Assembly (NCBI GenBank): GCA_020724465.1
Contig: DYGX01000003.1
Span: 151,473-215,472, forward strand
DNA: 64,000 bases
Source: Thermoflexus sp.
GTDB taxonomy: Bacteria; Chloroflexota; Anaerolineae; Aggregatilineales; Aggregatilineaceae
Direction: 5' to 3'
A program made the translations under genes and the position numbers. The notes beneath the pieces are model-generated. The model saw only the letters and a program-made list of their open reading frames with translations. It was not told the origin of the DNA and searched no databases. Positions 56,629-64,000 of the stretch are shown here, piece by piece. The first letter of the stretch is position 1. Every line of letters starts with the position of its first letter.

Positions 56629-57483
56629 ATGAAGCAGTTGATCGTCAACGCCGATGACTTTGGCAGCAGCCCCGGCCGGAATCAAAACACCATCGAGGCC
56701 CACCGCAAGGGAATCGTGACCTCGGCCACGCTTCTGATCAACCGGCCGGCTGCCGCGGCAGGCATCGAGCTGGCGCGGGCGGAAGCGCCACGCCTGGGCC
56801 TGGGGCTGCACCTGAACCTGACTTCTGGGCAGCCAGTGCTTCCGCCACAGCATGTGCCTTCGCTGGTCGACGAAACCGGCAACTTCTATCCCATCAGCCG
56901 GTGGGCGGCGGTCATGGACCAGTTCTCACCGGACGAGCTGCGGGCCGAGATCGAAGCGCAGTTCGACGCTTTCGTCCGGCTGGCCGGGCACGCCCCCGAC
57001 CACCTGGACTCGCACCATCACGCCGCCTACCTCCACCCCGCCGGGCTGCGCACGCTGCTCGACCTCGCGGTGCGGCACAACCTGCCGATCCGCTACCCAT
57101 TGCTCGATCTTCCCGACGAGCAGGCGCAGGCGCTGATGAGGCGAGTCCTGGTCGGCATGGAGCCGGAACGCACGCGCGCCCTGCAGGACTGGCTGCGCGC
57201 CGTGCTGGACGACGGTCCGCGTCCCCGCTGGCCAGACCGTCTGGTGCTGGACTACTCGAATGACCGGCCCACCCTCGGGGCGCTGCTGGTCGCGCTGACC
57301 ACGCTTGAGGACGGCAGCATCGCCGAGCTGGTGGTCCACCCGGGCTATGTCGCCGAGGCGGTGCGCGCCGGCCGGCTGGACGAGGGGCGCGAGGATGAGC
57401 TGGTTCACCTGACGCACGCCGCAACGCGCGAATGTGTTCAGTCTGAAGAGATCCATCTGGTAACGTTCGACGCGCTACGCTGA
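56629..57483 (+). CDS. ChbG/HpnK (YdjC) family deacetylase
   Basis: The protein is 284 residues. The family signature LIVNADDFGSS and the metal ligands in LDSHHHAAYLHP are present, plus LGLHLNLTSG. These enzymes remove N-acetyl groups from oligosaccharides or related carbohydrates. The ATG at 56629 has AGGAGAG upstream; a promoter-like TTGCAC-18-CATACT lies at 56557-56586. It is 13 nt before the LigT-like gene. Confidence 0.85.
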   Translation: MKQLIVNADDFGSSPGRNQNTIEAHRKGIVTSATLLINRPAAAAGIELARAEAPRLGLGLHLNLTSGQPVLPPQHVPSLVDETGNFYPISRWAAVMDQFSPDELRAEIEAQFDAFVRLAGHAPDHLDSHHHAAYLHPAGLRTLLDLAVRHNLPIRYPLLDLPDEQAQALMRRVLVGMEPERTRALQDWLRAVLDDGPRPRWPDRLVLDYSNDRPTLGALLVALTTLEDGSIAELVVHPGYVAEAVRAGRLDEGREDELVHLTHAATRECVQSEEIHLVTFDALR

Positions 57484-57496
57484 ACGTAAGAAAGCC

Positions 57497-58351
57497 ATGA
57501 TCAAGCCGCCTCATTTCGCACAGGATGATTTTACGGGCACCGGCTCCGATGATGACGAGATCGTCTACGAGCCGCTCGACGATGTGACGTGGGTGGACGA
57601 GGACGAGATCGAGGTTATTGAGCTGCCGGAAGAGCCGGCTGTCGATGTAACCGAGGTTCCGCCCGAGATACCAGCCGGCGATGCCGTCGAAGAGACCGGC
57701 GAGGCGCCTGCCGAAACGCCCGCCGCGTCGGCGCCTGCTGCCGTCCCCCTACCGCTGCCGCTCGAGCTTCCGCCCGAAGCCGGGCCAGAACAGGCCGCCG
57801 AGCCGGTTCCCGCGCCGGGCGGACCGCCGTGCCTTTATCGCGTTGTGATCCCGTTGGACGAGGCGCTGCGCTCCACGATCGATGCCGTGCGGGGCGAGCA
57901 CGCGCTGGGCGGGCCCGCTCCTGCCGCGCTGGAACTGATCGCGCCGTTCCGCAGCGACCACCCCGACGCCCTGGCCGACGCGCTGCGCACCTGGTCCGGG
58001 GCCTGGCTGCCGCTGGAGCTGGCGCTGGACGCGGTCAGTGCCGAGGTGATCGGGCCGCGGCGCTATGTCGCCGGTTGGTCGCTGGAGCCAGCCGGACGCC
58101 TGATCGCGGCGCAGCACGCGCTGGTCGACGCACTGGACGGCCTGCGCGAACCCTGCGAGGGAGAAAGCGAGCCTTTCGAGCCGCGGATCGTGGTGGCGGA
58201 TCGCGTGCCGCCGCATGTCTTCCCGCACCTGATCGCGGATATGCAGCGCGCCTTCGAACCGCAGAGGCGGGCAATCACAGCAATCGTGCTGGAAGAGGCG
58301 ACGCCGGGTCCGCAGCCGCCGCGCTGGTCGGTGCGCCTTTCCGTGCCCTGA
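57497..58351 (+). CDS. LigT/2H phosphoesterase-like protein with acidic Pro-rich N terminus
   Basis: The protein is 284 residues. Residues 1-105 are acidic and Pro/Ala-rich (disordered). From about 112 a fold resembling 2'-5' RNA ligase/2H phosphoesterases appears: YRVVIPLDEALRSTIDAV, LELIAPFR and a symmetric FEPRIVVADRVPPHVF. The two HxT/S motifs that define the active site read ALEL and PRIVVA, so both His are gone. Catalysis is unlikely; ligand binding is possible. The family assignment is moderate because it rests on pattern, not a search. Confidence 0.5.
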   Translation: MIKPPHFAQDDFTGTGSDDDEIVYEPLDDVTWVDEDEIEVIELPEEPAVDVTEVPPEIPAGDAVEETGEAPAETPAASAPAAVPLPLPLELPPEAGPEQAAEPVPAPGGPPCLYRVVIPLDEALRSTIDAVRGEHALGGPAPAALELIAPFRSDHPDALADALRTWSGAWLPLELALDAVSAEVIGPRRYVAGWSLEPAGRLIAAQHALVDALDGLREPCEGESEPFEPRIVVADRVPPHVFPHLIADMQRAFEPQRRAITAIVLEEATPGPQPPRWSVRLSVP

Positions 58352-58368
58352 CGGGTTCCGCCCCGCCT

Positions 58369-59742
58369 CTATTGGCAGCGGATATTGGCGAGGTGCTCCT
58401 CGTAGGTGCGGGCAAACGCCGCCCCGCGCCCGCATCCACCGCTGTGGTAATACAGATCTGTCTCCGGCGCGTAGACCGTTGCCACGATCGCGTTGATGTC
58501 CGGGCTGTTGATCGGCGTGGGCGGCAGCCCCGGCCGGGTGTAGGTGTTGTAGGGCGAGTCAACTTCCATGTTCGAGCCGGTGACGCGCGGCCACCAGTTC
58601 CCCGGACGGCCCAGCGCGTACGACACGGGCACAGTCGACGCCAGGCGGTTGCCGTCGCGCAGGCGGTTGAAGTAGATGCTGGCAATCAGCTTTTGCGTTT
58701 CCAGCACGCGGGACTCGCGCTGGACCACCGAGGCGAGGATCAGCGCCTGGTAGAACGTCACCCCTTTCGCGGCGGCGTCCGTGCGGACGGTTGGGCTGAC
58801 GTTGGCGGCGAACGCGTCCAGCAGCATATCGCGGAACGCTTCGGCGGTGGTGTCGTTCTGCACCGTGTACGTGCCCGGATACATAAACCCCTCAAGCGAG
58901 GTGCCCGGCGGGCGCTCTTGTGTGAAATCGTACGGCGTTTGCACCCCCGGCCCAACCGCCGCCAGAAAGTCCGCACCCGTGAACAGGGTCGACGATGCGT
59001 CAATCGCGCCCGCGATCTGCTCCAGCCGCCAGCCCGGCGGGATGACGATCGTGCAGGGGCAGTTCGGCGGGCGCGGGCCGCGCGCCCCGTCTGGACCCGC
59101 CGCGGCTTCAGGGGCGGACGGCGGCGCGTTCTCTGCGGCGCCCGGCGGCAGATAGAGAAGCTGCCCCACCTGCAGATAGCGGCTGCTCAGGCAGTTGGCC
59201 GCCATCAGATCATCGACGGTGACGGTTCCGCCTGCGCCCAGCACAAACGCGAACAGCGTGTCGTCCTGTTGGACGGTGTACGGCTCCCAACCATCCGGCG
59301 GCAAGCAAGCGCCATCCGGGAAATCGTCGGGGACGGCGGTCGCTTCGTCCGGGAGAGCCGGCTCGTCCGGCGCGGCACCCTCGCCTGAGGCCGGAACGTT
59401 GTCGGGCGCGGGCGGCGCCTCGCCGTCCTGGGGTGCAGGCGGTGTCTCCGGCGTGGACGTGCGGGTCGCGGTCGGGACCGGGCTGGGTGTGAGGGTCGGG
59501 GTGGGCGTTACGGTGGGTGTATCGGTCGGCGTGCTGGTCAGCGCGGCGAGCGTCGGGCGCCCGGCCACAGCTTCGACCGGCGCTGTGGCGTCGTCCGGCG
59601 GCAGGGGATCGTCCGCCGCCAGCAGTACCACGCTGACGGCCAGCCCCCAGGCCAGCACGCCCCCCGCCAGGATCGCGACGGGCAGCAGCCAGGCCCGCCG
59701 CGCGGCATTCGTCGTGGAATGAGACCGATCCTCAGGTATCAT
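58369..59742 (-). CDS. mltG: MltG-like endolytic transglycosylase with LysM domain
   Basis: The protein is 457 residues. An N-terminal transmembrane helix (about 18-42) and a Thr/Pro linker precede a LysM domain (about 155-200; YTVQQDDTLFAF). The YceG/MltG catalytic domain follows (about 230-457) with LEGFMYPGTYTV, LASVVQRES holding the likely catalytic Glu, and SPYNTYTRPGLPPTPI. It cuts glycan strands near the membrane and sets their length. The LysM module is unusual for MltG of model bacteria. ATG at 59742 or the GTG just before it; the promoter places the transcript start at these codons. Confidence 0.88.
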   Translation of the reverse strand: MIPEDRSHSTTNAARRAWLLPVAILAGGVLAWGLAVSVVLLAADDPLPPDDATAPVEAVAGRPTLAALTSTPTDTPTVTPTPTLTPSPVPTATRTSTPETPPAPQDGEAPPAPDNVPASGEGAAPDEPALPDEATAVPDDFPDGACLPPDGWEPYTVQQDDTLFAFVLGAGGTVTVDDLMAANCLSSRYLQVGQLLYLPPGAAENAPPSAPEAAAGPDGARGPRPPNCPCTIVIPPGWRLEQIAGAIDASSTLFTGADFLAAVGPGVQTPYDFTQERPPGTSLEGFMYPGTYTVQNDTTAEAFRDMLLDAFAANVSPTVRTDAAAKGVTFYQALILASVVQRESRVLETQKLIASIYFNRLRDGNRLASTVPVSYALGRPGNWWPRVTGSNMEVDSPYNTYTRPGLPPTPINSPDINAIVATVYAPETDLYYHSGGCGRGAAFARTYEEHLANIRCQ

Positions 59743-59752
59743 CACGCTGCCG

Positions 59753-59780
59753 ATTGTACCGTCTGGCTCCGATCCGGCAA
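59753..59780 (-). promoter_or_regulatory. Promoter of mltG (leaderless)
   Basis: On the minus strand TTGCCG (59775-59780), 16 nt, TACAAT (59753-59758). The expected transcript start is 59746, one base before the GTG at 59745. Confidence 0.55.
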
Positions 59781-59876
59781 GCCGACCCGCGCCCCAAATA
59801 ACACAAAGCTCTCTCCACGCCGGGAAAGAGCTTTGGTGTAACGCTCAAGCCAGAGACGTTGCAGCGCGAGACGATG

Positions 59877-60524
59877 TCAGCCGGTCTGTGCGGGATGCTG
59901 CCCGTTCTGGAACAGGTACGAACAGGTTTCGTCATCCTCCTGGCGCCAGCTAATGCGGCGGGGTCGCGCGCCGACCAGGTTCGCGATCAGCTTCTCGTCC
60001 ATCTTGCACAGCTCTGGATTCGAGCACGAGACCTGCTCGTAGGGGCAGTTGGTGATCGACAGCACATGCCCGCCGTCAATCTCCTGCCAGGTCGCGGCGT
60101 AACCGGATTTGTTCAGGAAGGTCACGACATGCTCCAGACGCACGTCGATCGGGCCATCCGGGATGACCGCCTGATTCGCCATCGAGTCCGCCACACCCTC
60201 AAGAATCTGGTTGACCTGGACGGGCGGAAGCTGCGACTTAAGCTGTGCGAGCAGACCGGTCGCCAGCCCCTGGTAGTTGTTGGGGAATACATCAGCGGCG
60301 CGCTCGGTCAGGGAATAGACGTACTGCGGACGGCCCGGCGCGCTGCGACGGCGCACCGTCGGCGCTGCGACAAGGCCATCCCCCCGCAAGATCTCGAGGT
60401 GATGGCGCACCGTCACCGCTGTGATCTTGCCGATCCGGTCGCTCAAGGCCTCGACAATCTCATCGATCGTCGCTTCCTTGTGCTCCTTAAGAATTTCCAG
60501 GATGTGTCGTCGTGTTTGCTGCAT
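59877..60524 (-). CDS. SufR-like Fe-S winged-helix regulator
   Basis: The protein is 215 residues. An N-terminal winged helix (about 1-75; TIDEIVEAL, AVTVRHHLEIL, PQYVYSLT) is joined to a C-terminal domain with four Cys: NCPYEQVSCSNPELC (Cys160, 167, 173) and ETCSYLF (Cys201). This matches SufR, where three of these Cys hold an Fe-S cluster that controls DNA binding and represses suf genes. No suf genes are in the window; an iscX-like gene and nuo genes lie 1.8 kb away. Two TTTACGA repeats sit just upstream. Confidence 0.85.
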   Translation of the reverse strand: MQQTRRHILEILKEHKEATIDEIVEALSDRIGKITAVTVRHHLEILRGDGLVAAPTVRRRSAPGRPQYVYSLTERAADVFPNNYQGLATGLLAQLKSQLPPVQVNQILEGVADSMANQAVIPDGPIDVRLEHVVTFLNKSGYAATWQEIDGGHVLSITNCPYEQVSCSNPELCKMDEKLIANLVGARPRRISWRQEDDETCSYLFQNGQHPAQTG

Positions 60525-60548
60525 GTCTCACGGCTCGCTTTGTTCATA

Positions 60549-60569
60549 TTTACGAGTTTGTTTTTACGA
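60549..60569 (-). promoter_or_regulatory. TTTACGA direct repeats, putative operator
   Basis: Two TTTACGA copies (60549-60555 and 60563-60569) are 14 nt apart in an AT-rich patch 25-45 nt upstream of the SufR-like ATG, a fitting place for autoregulation. Confidence 0.4.
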
Positions 60570-60764
60570 TATTGTTGATAAATTTTAAAAATCTTACCAT
60601 GCGGATTCCTGCGTTGTCAAATGACAGGCGGCAGGGTGCAGCGTGCCAATCATCACCCTTCGAGTGCCGCGCCGGACAGGACACATGCCCGCAAGCGCTC
60701 CCCTACTAGGCAAGTTTGCCGCAACTTCTCTGCGCCAGACAGTGACAAATACCCCGATTTCGAA

Positions 60765-60792
60765 TTGACATTTTACAGATAAGTTTTATTCT
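60765..60792 (+). promoter_or_regulatory. Canonical promoter with perfect TTGACA
   Basis: TTGACA (60765-60770), 16 nt, TATTCT (60787-60792): the best -35 box in the window. Its start near 60799 would give a 160-nt leader for the gene at 60961 or a small separate RNA. Confidence 0.55.
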
Positions 60793-60856
60793 AATGATGT
60801 CCAACCCTCAGGCCACTGTGCCGCTTTCCCCTGTCGCCAGTTTCCCCAACGCGCGT

Positions 60857-60885
60857 TTGAAAGCTCGGGCCGAGTCGGCTACACT
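60857..60885 (+). promoter_or_regulatory. Proximal promoter of the duplicated-domain gene
   Basis: TTGAAA (60857-60862), 17 nt, TACACT (60880-60885), giving a leader of about 70 nt. Confidence 0.6.
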
Positions 60886-60960
60886 TAGGGGGTGTTCCGC
60901 AGCCCGGACCTGCGGCGGTATTCTTTTTGGAGCATCCCTCTTTTGGTAAGGAGCCGGCGC

Positions 60961-62253
60961 ATGACGCCTCGCGCAACAACTTATGCGGTGGTTATTCTGC
61001 TGGTGACATTAGGGGTTATCTTTGTGTTGGTGGGCGAAAGCGGTGTCTCGACGGGCGTCTACCTGCCCAACCAGCCCACCAGCACGCCGGAGCCAACCGT
61101 CGGCCCCAGCCCAACCCCCCTGCCCGATCCTGCTGTTGAAAACTGGCAAGAAAACGCCCCCGGCCAGCTCACCTATATCGCCCGGCCAGACAGCCGGGTT
61201 CAACTGCTGTACAACACCACCACGCTCGAGACGTTTGTGCGCGGGATGGGCGCCGAGCTGCCGCCCGCCGACGATCCGTACCCGCTGCTCACGGCGCTGC
61301 AATCCCTGCGCGACAGCTTCGAAGAGCAGATCGCCGAGCTGGGGCTGACCCCCGGGCCGGATGCGCTGGACGGCCCCGCGACAGAACTGGTAGGCGGCGT
61401 ACCGTTCTCGCGGCTCCGGGTGCGTCTGGATCCGCAGCCGGACGGCGAAGGCAACCCGTTCTCCGGCCTGGATCTGGTCATCGGCCTGATCGACCGTCCC
61501 GGCGACGAGGTCGAGGTGATCCAGTACCGGTTGCAGGGCGCGCCCGACCCGGCGATCTATCAGGACTTCCGCGCGTGGCTGGCGGTGAAGGCTGCCGAGC
61601 TGGCAGGCAGCGAGTCCGGGGAACAACCGGCCGAGGACACCGCCGGGGAACCGTCTGGCGAGGCCGGCGACGAAGGCACCGGCGCGACCGCTACACCGAC
61701 CGCCGAGCCAACCCCGGTTGCTATGGCGCCCGATGAAGCGGCCAGCCCGTGGTCCGAAGTAGCCGAGGGCGTGCTGCTGTACAGCGCGGATCCCGCGATC
61801 ACCGCGCAGGTCGCCTACCGCTCGATGCCGGTGCAGGCCTTCATCGCGGACAACGGGTTCGCCGCGCCGGCAGCGGACGACGAGGCCCCCATGCTCGATC
61901 TGCTCACCCAGCTTCGCAACTCGCTGGCTGCGCAGCTTCAGCCGCAGGGTGTCGAGCTGGGCGCCGAGACGGACGAAGGCCCCGCCGCAGTCGTCCTGGC
62001 CGGCCAGCCTGCCGCGCGCCTGCGGATCCGGCTCCCCGCGCAGACGCTGGCTGGCGGGCAGCCGTTTCCGGGCATGGATCTGGTTATCATTCTGATCGAC
62101 GTGGGCGACGAGCAACTGACGGCGATCCAGTACACCTATCAGGGCGCGCCGGAAGCCAGCGTGTATCCGGCGTTCGAAACCTGGTTGGACGAGCACATCG
62201 CTGCCGTCGCCATGCCTGATCCCGCCGCGGCGGCGCAGGAAGCGGACGGATAA
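60961..62253 (+). CDS. Secreted/anchored protein with duplicated unknown domain
   Basis: The protein is 430 residues with an N-terminal signal-anchor (about 8-26), a Thr/Pro linker, and two copies of a domain of about 140 residues (about 45-185 and 265-400) joined by an acidic Glu/Pro/Thr linker. The copies align along their length: LLTALQSLRDSFEEQIAELG with LLTQLRNSLAAQLQPQG, FSGLDLVIGLID with FPGMDLVIILID, and VIQYRLQGAPDPAIY with AIQYTYQGAPEASVY. I recognise no family. AAGGAG precedes the ATG. It lies between a SufR-like regulator and iscX-nuo genes. Confidence 0.7.
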   Translation: MTPRATTYAVVILLVTLGVIFVLVGESGVSTGVYLPNQPTSTPEPTVGPSPTPLPDPAVENWQENAPGQLTYIARPDSRVQLLYNTTTLETFVRGMGAELPPADDPYPLLTALQSLRDSFEEQIAELGLTPGPDALDGPATELVGGVPFSRLRVRLDPQPDGEGNPFSGLDLVIGLIDRPGDEVEVIQYRLQGAPDPAIYQDFRAWLAVKAAELAGSESGEQPAEDTAGEPSGEAGDEGTGATATPTAEPTPVAMAPDEAASPWSEVAEGVLLYSADPAITAQVAYRSMPVQAFIADNGFAAPAADDEAPMLDLLTQLRNSLAAQLQPQGVELGAETDEGPAAVVLAGQPAARLRIRLPAQTLAGGQPFPGMDLVIILIDVGDEQLTAIQYTYQGAPEASVYPAFETWLDEHIAAVAMPDPAAAAQEADG

Positions 62254-62310
62254 GCTGGCATCTGGCGGCGGAAAGCGCGGCATCTGATACGTGTCAGGCT
62301 GGCGGCAGCC

Positions 62311-62319
62311 TGCTATTAT
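62311..62319 (+). promoter_or_regulatory. Extended -10 promoter of iscX-nuoB-nuoC/D
   Basis: TGC followed by TATTAT (62314-62319), about 20 nt before the ATG. The resulting leader is only about 13 nt and has no clear ribosome site. Confidence 0.5.
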
Positions 62320-62338
62320 TAACGGCACGCTGCGAGCG

Positions 62339-62569
62339 ATGAACGACGAGGAGCAGCCCAAAGCGCTTTACTGGGAAGCGTCTTACGAAATCGTGCTCAG
62401 CCTGATGGAGCACCATCCGGACGCCGACCTCGACGCGGTGGGGCTGAACGAACTGTTCACCTGGATCATCGCGCTGCCGGGGTTCGCGGACGACCCGCTC
62501 CTGGCAAACGACGAACTGCTCACCGAGATCCTGCGCGAGTGGTACGAGGAGATGAGCGAGGCATCATGA
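62339..62569 (+). CDS. IscX-like Fe-S assembly protein
   Basis: The protein is 76 residues. It matches IscX in length and pattern: [19 protein letters not shown], then a [18 protein letters not shown] segment equivalent to MHQWICDLEDFDDDP, and ILREWYEE at the end. IscX modulates Fe-S assembly with IscS and frataxin in E. coli. Here it heads a complex I operon and overlaps nuoB by ATGA, so it may help supply clusters to the enzyme. That link is inference. Confidence 0.7.
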   Translation: MNDEEQPKALYWEASYEIVLSLMEHHPDADLDAVGLNELFTWIIALPGFADDPLLANDELLTEILREWYEEMSEAS

Positions 62570-63249
62570 GTGATTTTCTGCGAGAACTGCACGACCCCGA
62601 TATCCCTGTGCCGGAAGGGATCCAGTCGGCAGTAGCCGTCACCCGGCTCGACAAGCTGCTCTCCACCGTCTACAACTGGGGGCGGCACTACTCCGTCTGG
62701 CCGATGGCCTTTGGCCTGGCCTGCTGCGCGATTGAGATGATCGCCGCCGCGTCCAGCCGCTACGATCAGGCGCGCTTCGGAATGGAAGTGTTGCGCCCCA
62801 GCCCGCGCCAGGCCGATCTGATGATCGTCAGCGGGACGGTCACCAAGAAGATGGTGGTGCCGATTGTCCGGCTGTACAACCAGATGCCAGAGCCGAAATA
62901 TGTGCTGGCGATGGGCGCTTGCGCGTCGGGCGGCGGGCCGTTCAAAGAGGGCTACAACGTCGTGAGCGGCATCGACAACTTTCTCCCCGTCGATGTCTAC
63001 GTACCCGGCTGCCCGCCCACCCCTCAGGCGCTGCTCCACGGTTTCATCACCCTGATCAAGAAGCTGGACAGCCAGAATCTGGGCAACCGCAACAGCATGC
63101 CCTGGTACAGCCGGGGTCCGAGCGACGCGGTTCCGATCCCGGTCCTGGGGCCAGACATCATCGACCCGCGCCAGCTTCATCTGATCCGGCGCTACGCCGC
63201 CCAACCGGAACCCGCCGATGAGTCCGCAGCCGTCGAGGCCGAGGCGTGA
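62566..63249 (+). CDS. nuoB: NADH-quinone oxidoreductase subunit B
   Basis: The protein is 227 residues. The N2 cluster ligands are visible: GLACCAIEM with the paired Cys, MGACASGGG, and VPGCPPTPQ. NuoB sits at the junction of the peripheral arm next to the quinone site. The ATG overlaps the iscX stop. The C terminus has an acidic extension. Confidence 0.95.
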   Translation: MSDFLRELHDPDIPVPEGIQSAVAVTRLDKLLSTVYNWGRHYSVWPMAFGLACCAIEMIAAASSRYDQARFGMEVLRPSPRQADLMIVSGTVTKKMVVPIVRLYNQMPEPKYVLAMGACASGGGPFKEGYNVVSGIDNFLPVDVYVPGCPPTPQALLHGFITLIKKLDSQNLGNRNSMPWYSRGPSDAVPIPVLGPDIIDPRQLHLIRRYAAQPEPADESAAVEAEA

Positions 63250-63292
63250 TCAGGCACCGCCGGCCACCAGCCCTGCACGTGAAGGAGATCGT

Positions 63293-64000
63293 ATGACCGA
63301 ACACGCTCCCACCGCCGACACCGTTCTCCCGGCGGACGACGCCCTCAACCAGCTTTCGGCGCGCTTTGGCGACGCGCTCCAGCGCGACACACGCCCCGGC
63401 TATGAAGGGCTGATCGTCGATCCGGATCATCTGGTAGCCGTCGCAACGGCCCTGCGCGACGACCTGGGGTACGATTATCTCGCCAGCGCGACCGCCGTCG
63501 ATTACCTGGGCAAAGGCGACCATTTCGAGATGGTCTATCACCTCTGCCAGACCAGCGGCGGGCCGCCGCTCGTGTTGAAGGCACAAACCCCGCGCGAGAC
63601 CGCCACCCTGCCCTCGCTGGTCGGCGTCTGGCCCGGCGCCGAGTTCCAGGAGCGCGAAGCCTGGGACCTGATGGGCATCCGCTTCGAGGGGCATCCGGAC
63701 CTGCGCCGCATCCTGATGTGGGAAGGGTTCGCCGGCCACCCGCTGCGTAAAGACTGGAAAGAAGCCTATTACGAGCAAGACCAAAAACCGTTTGACAGCC
63801 GCTGGCCGGGCGGCCACGTCCGGCGCGCGGAAGAGCTGGTCCCGTACGGCCGCAACGTGCGCTACCCGGACGGTTTCTCGCCGGAAGACTACGAGGAGAT
63901 CGCCGAGACGCCGCAGGCGCGCGGGCTGTCGAGCTTGGGGCCGGGCGTCGAGGTCGAGGAACTGGCGACCGACCGGCTGGTGGTCAACCTGGGTCCGCAG
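63293..64000 (+). CDS. nuoC: NADH-quinone oxidoreductase subunit C, apparently fused to D (3' partial)
   Basis: GAAGGAG precedes the ATG at 63293. The frame runs open for 236 codons to the window edge. Residues about 30-170 are NuoC ([40 protein letters not shown]). About 60 residues later the text reads [10 protein letters not shown], which is how NuoD begins before its HPSTHG motif. No stop or new start lies between, so this looks like a NuoCD fusion as in E. coli. Confidence 0.88.
   Translation, partial: MTEHAPTADTVLPADDALNQLSARFGDALQRDTRPGYEGLIVDPDHLVAVATALRDDLGYDYLASATAVDYLGKGDHFEMVYHLCQTSGGPPLVLKAQTPRETATLPSLVGVWPGAEFQEREAWDLMGIRFEGHPDLRRILMWEGFAGHPLRKDWKEAYYEQDQKPFDSRWPGGHVRRAEELVPYGRNVRYPDGFSPEDYEEIAETPQARGLSSLGPGVEVEELATDRLVVNLGPQ

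Larger units (their letters stand above)
60525..60960. other. Regulatory region between SufR-like gene and the duplicated-domain gene
   Basis: 436 bases without a called gene. From left: AT-rich 60540-60595 with two TTTACGA direct repeats, a GC-rich middle, a strong TTGACA-16-TATTCT promoter (60765-60792), and TTGAAA-17-TACACT (60857-60885). A 52-codon frame (60794-60949) begins 2 nt past the first promoter but has no recognisable features, and I do not call it. Confidence 0.5.

Noticed and set aside
58690-58760. MltG active site judged lost because LASIVEKE reads LASVVQRE
   Set aside because: By comparison with Slt-type lytic transglycosylases (ARQES) the catalytic Glu should be the second one, which is retained in VVQRES.
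60794-60949. 52-codon frame just after the TTGACA promoter
   Set aside because: It could be leaderless, but the translation has no recognisable feature, and it runs through the proximal promoter of the next gene.

Overview
The window is high-GC bacterial chromosome, about two-thirds G+C by eye, with short intergenic gaps and genes on both strands. Gene content points to the phylum Chloroflexota, probably class Anaerolineae: many secreted proteins with long Thr/Pro linkers and LysM, SH3 or M23 domains, multi-GAF phosphatases and kinases, a Chloroflexota-style SGNH-like domain, ThyX, a trigger factor-clpP-clpX string, and the start of a complex I operon. This assignment is inference from gene families; no rRNA is present. 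I see no insertion sequence, prophage, CRISPR array or origin.

Layout. 1-7 kb: the 3' part of a repeat-rich surface protein with a degenerate SGNH domain, an SCP2 protein, an esterase-LysM/M23-SH3 operon and a membrane protein. 7.0-12.6 kb: a partner-switching module (STAS protein, a kinase-STAS fusion, a six-GAF SpoIIE-type phosphatase) and a deoxyribosyltransferase-like protein. 12.6-20.4 kb: a beta-lactamase-like hydrolase and a NUDIX protein face a large coiled-coil sensor kinase that lacks the H-box histidine, followed by a Thr/Pro-rich LysM protein. 20.4-26.6 kb: ogt, an LCP protein, a DUF456 protein, a lipoprotein, then yebC-ruvC-ruvA-thyX. 26.6-35.4 kb: lipoprotein/membrane/truncated globin operon, tandem RNase H, TfoX-N protein, CDF transporter, glycosyltransferase, a hypothetical protein, an Mrp ATPase without its CxxC motif, and a receiver-kinase.

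35.4-41.0 kb: tRNA-Leu(UAG), tig-clpP-clpX and a lipoprotein, then an unusual AT-rich non-coding island. 41.4-50.7 kb: a metallo-beta-lactamase-fold protein with a broken metal motif, an aminotransferase-AAA ATPase pair, a BNR-repeat protein, bifunctional NAD(P)HX repair, three small membrane-associated genes and an SRPBCC protein. 50.7-58.4 kb: tRNA-His(GUG), fmt, a four-gene reverse-strand operon (metallopeptidase, TIR-transmembrane protein, large uncharacterised protein, nitroreductase), a ChbG-type deacetylase and a LigT-like protein. 58.4-64 kb: MltG with LysM, a SufR-like Fe-S regulator, a secreted protein with an internal duplication, and iscX-nuoB-nuoC/D, the last cut by the window edge.

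Themes: envelope and peptidoglycan work (LysM/M23, LCP, MltG, beta-lactamase-like, SH3 proteins), stress signalling and proteostasis, DNA repair, and Fe-S metabolism (Mrp, SufR-like, IscX-like, complex I). Several proteins keep a recognisable enzyme fold but lack catalytic or ligand residues. The best candidates for something new are the partner-switching fusion, the TIR operon and the H-less sensor kinase. Promoters often read as an extended -10 (TGnTATAAT-like) with a weak -35 box, and at least two genes look leaderless.
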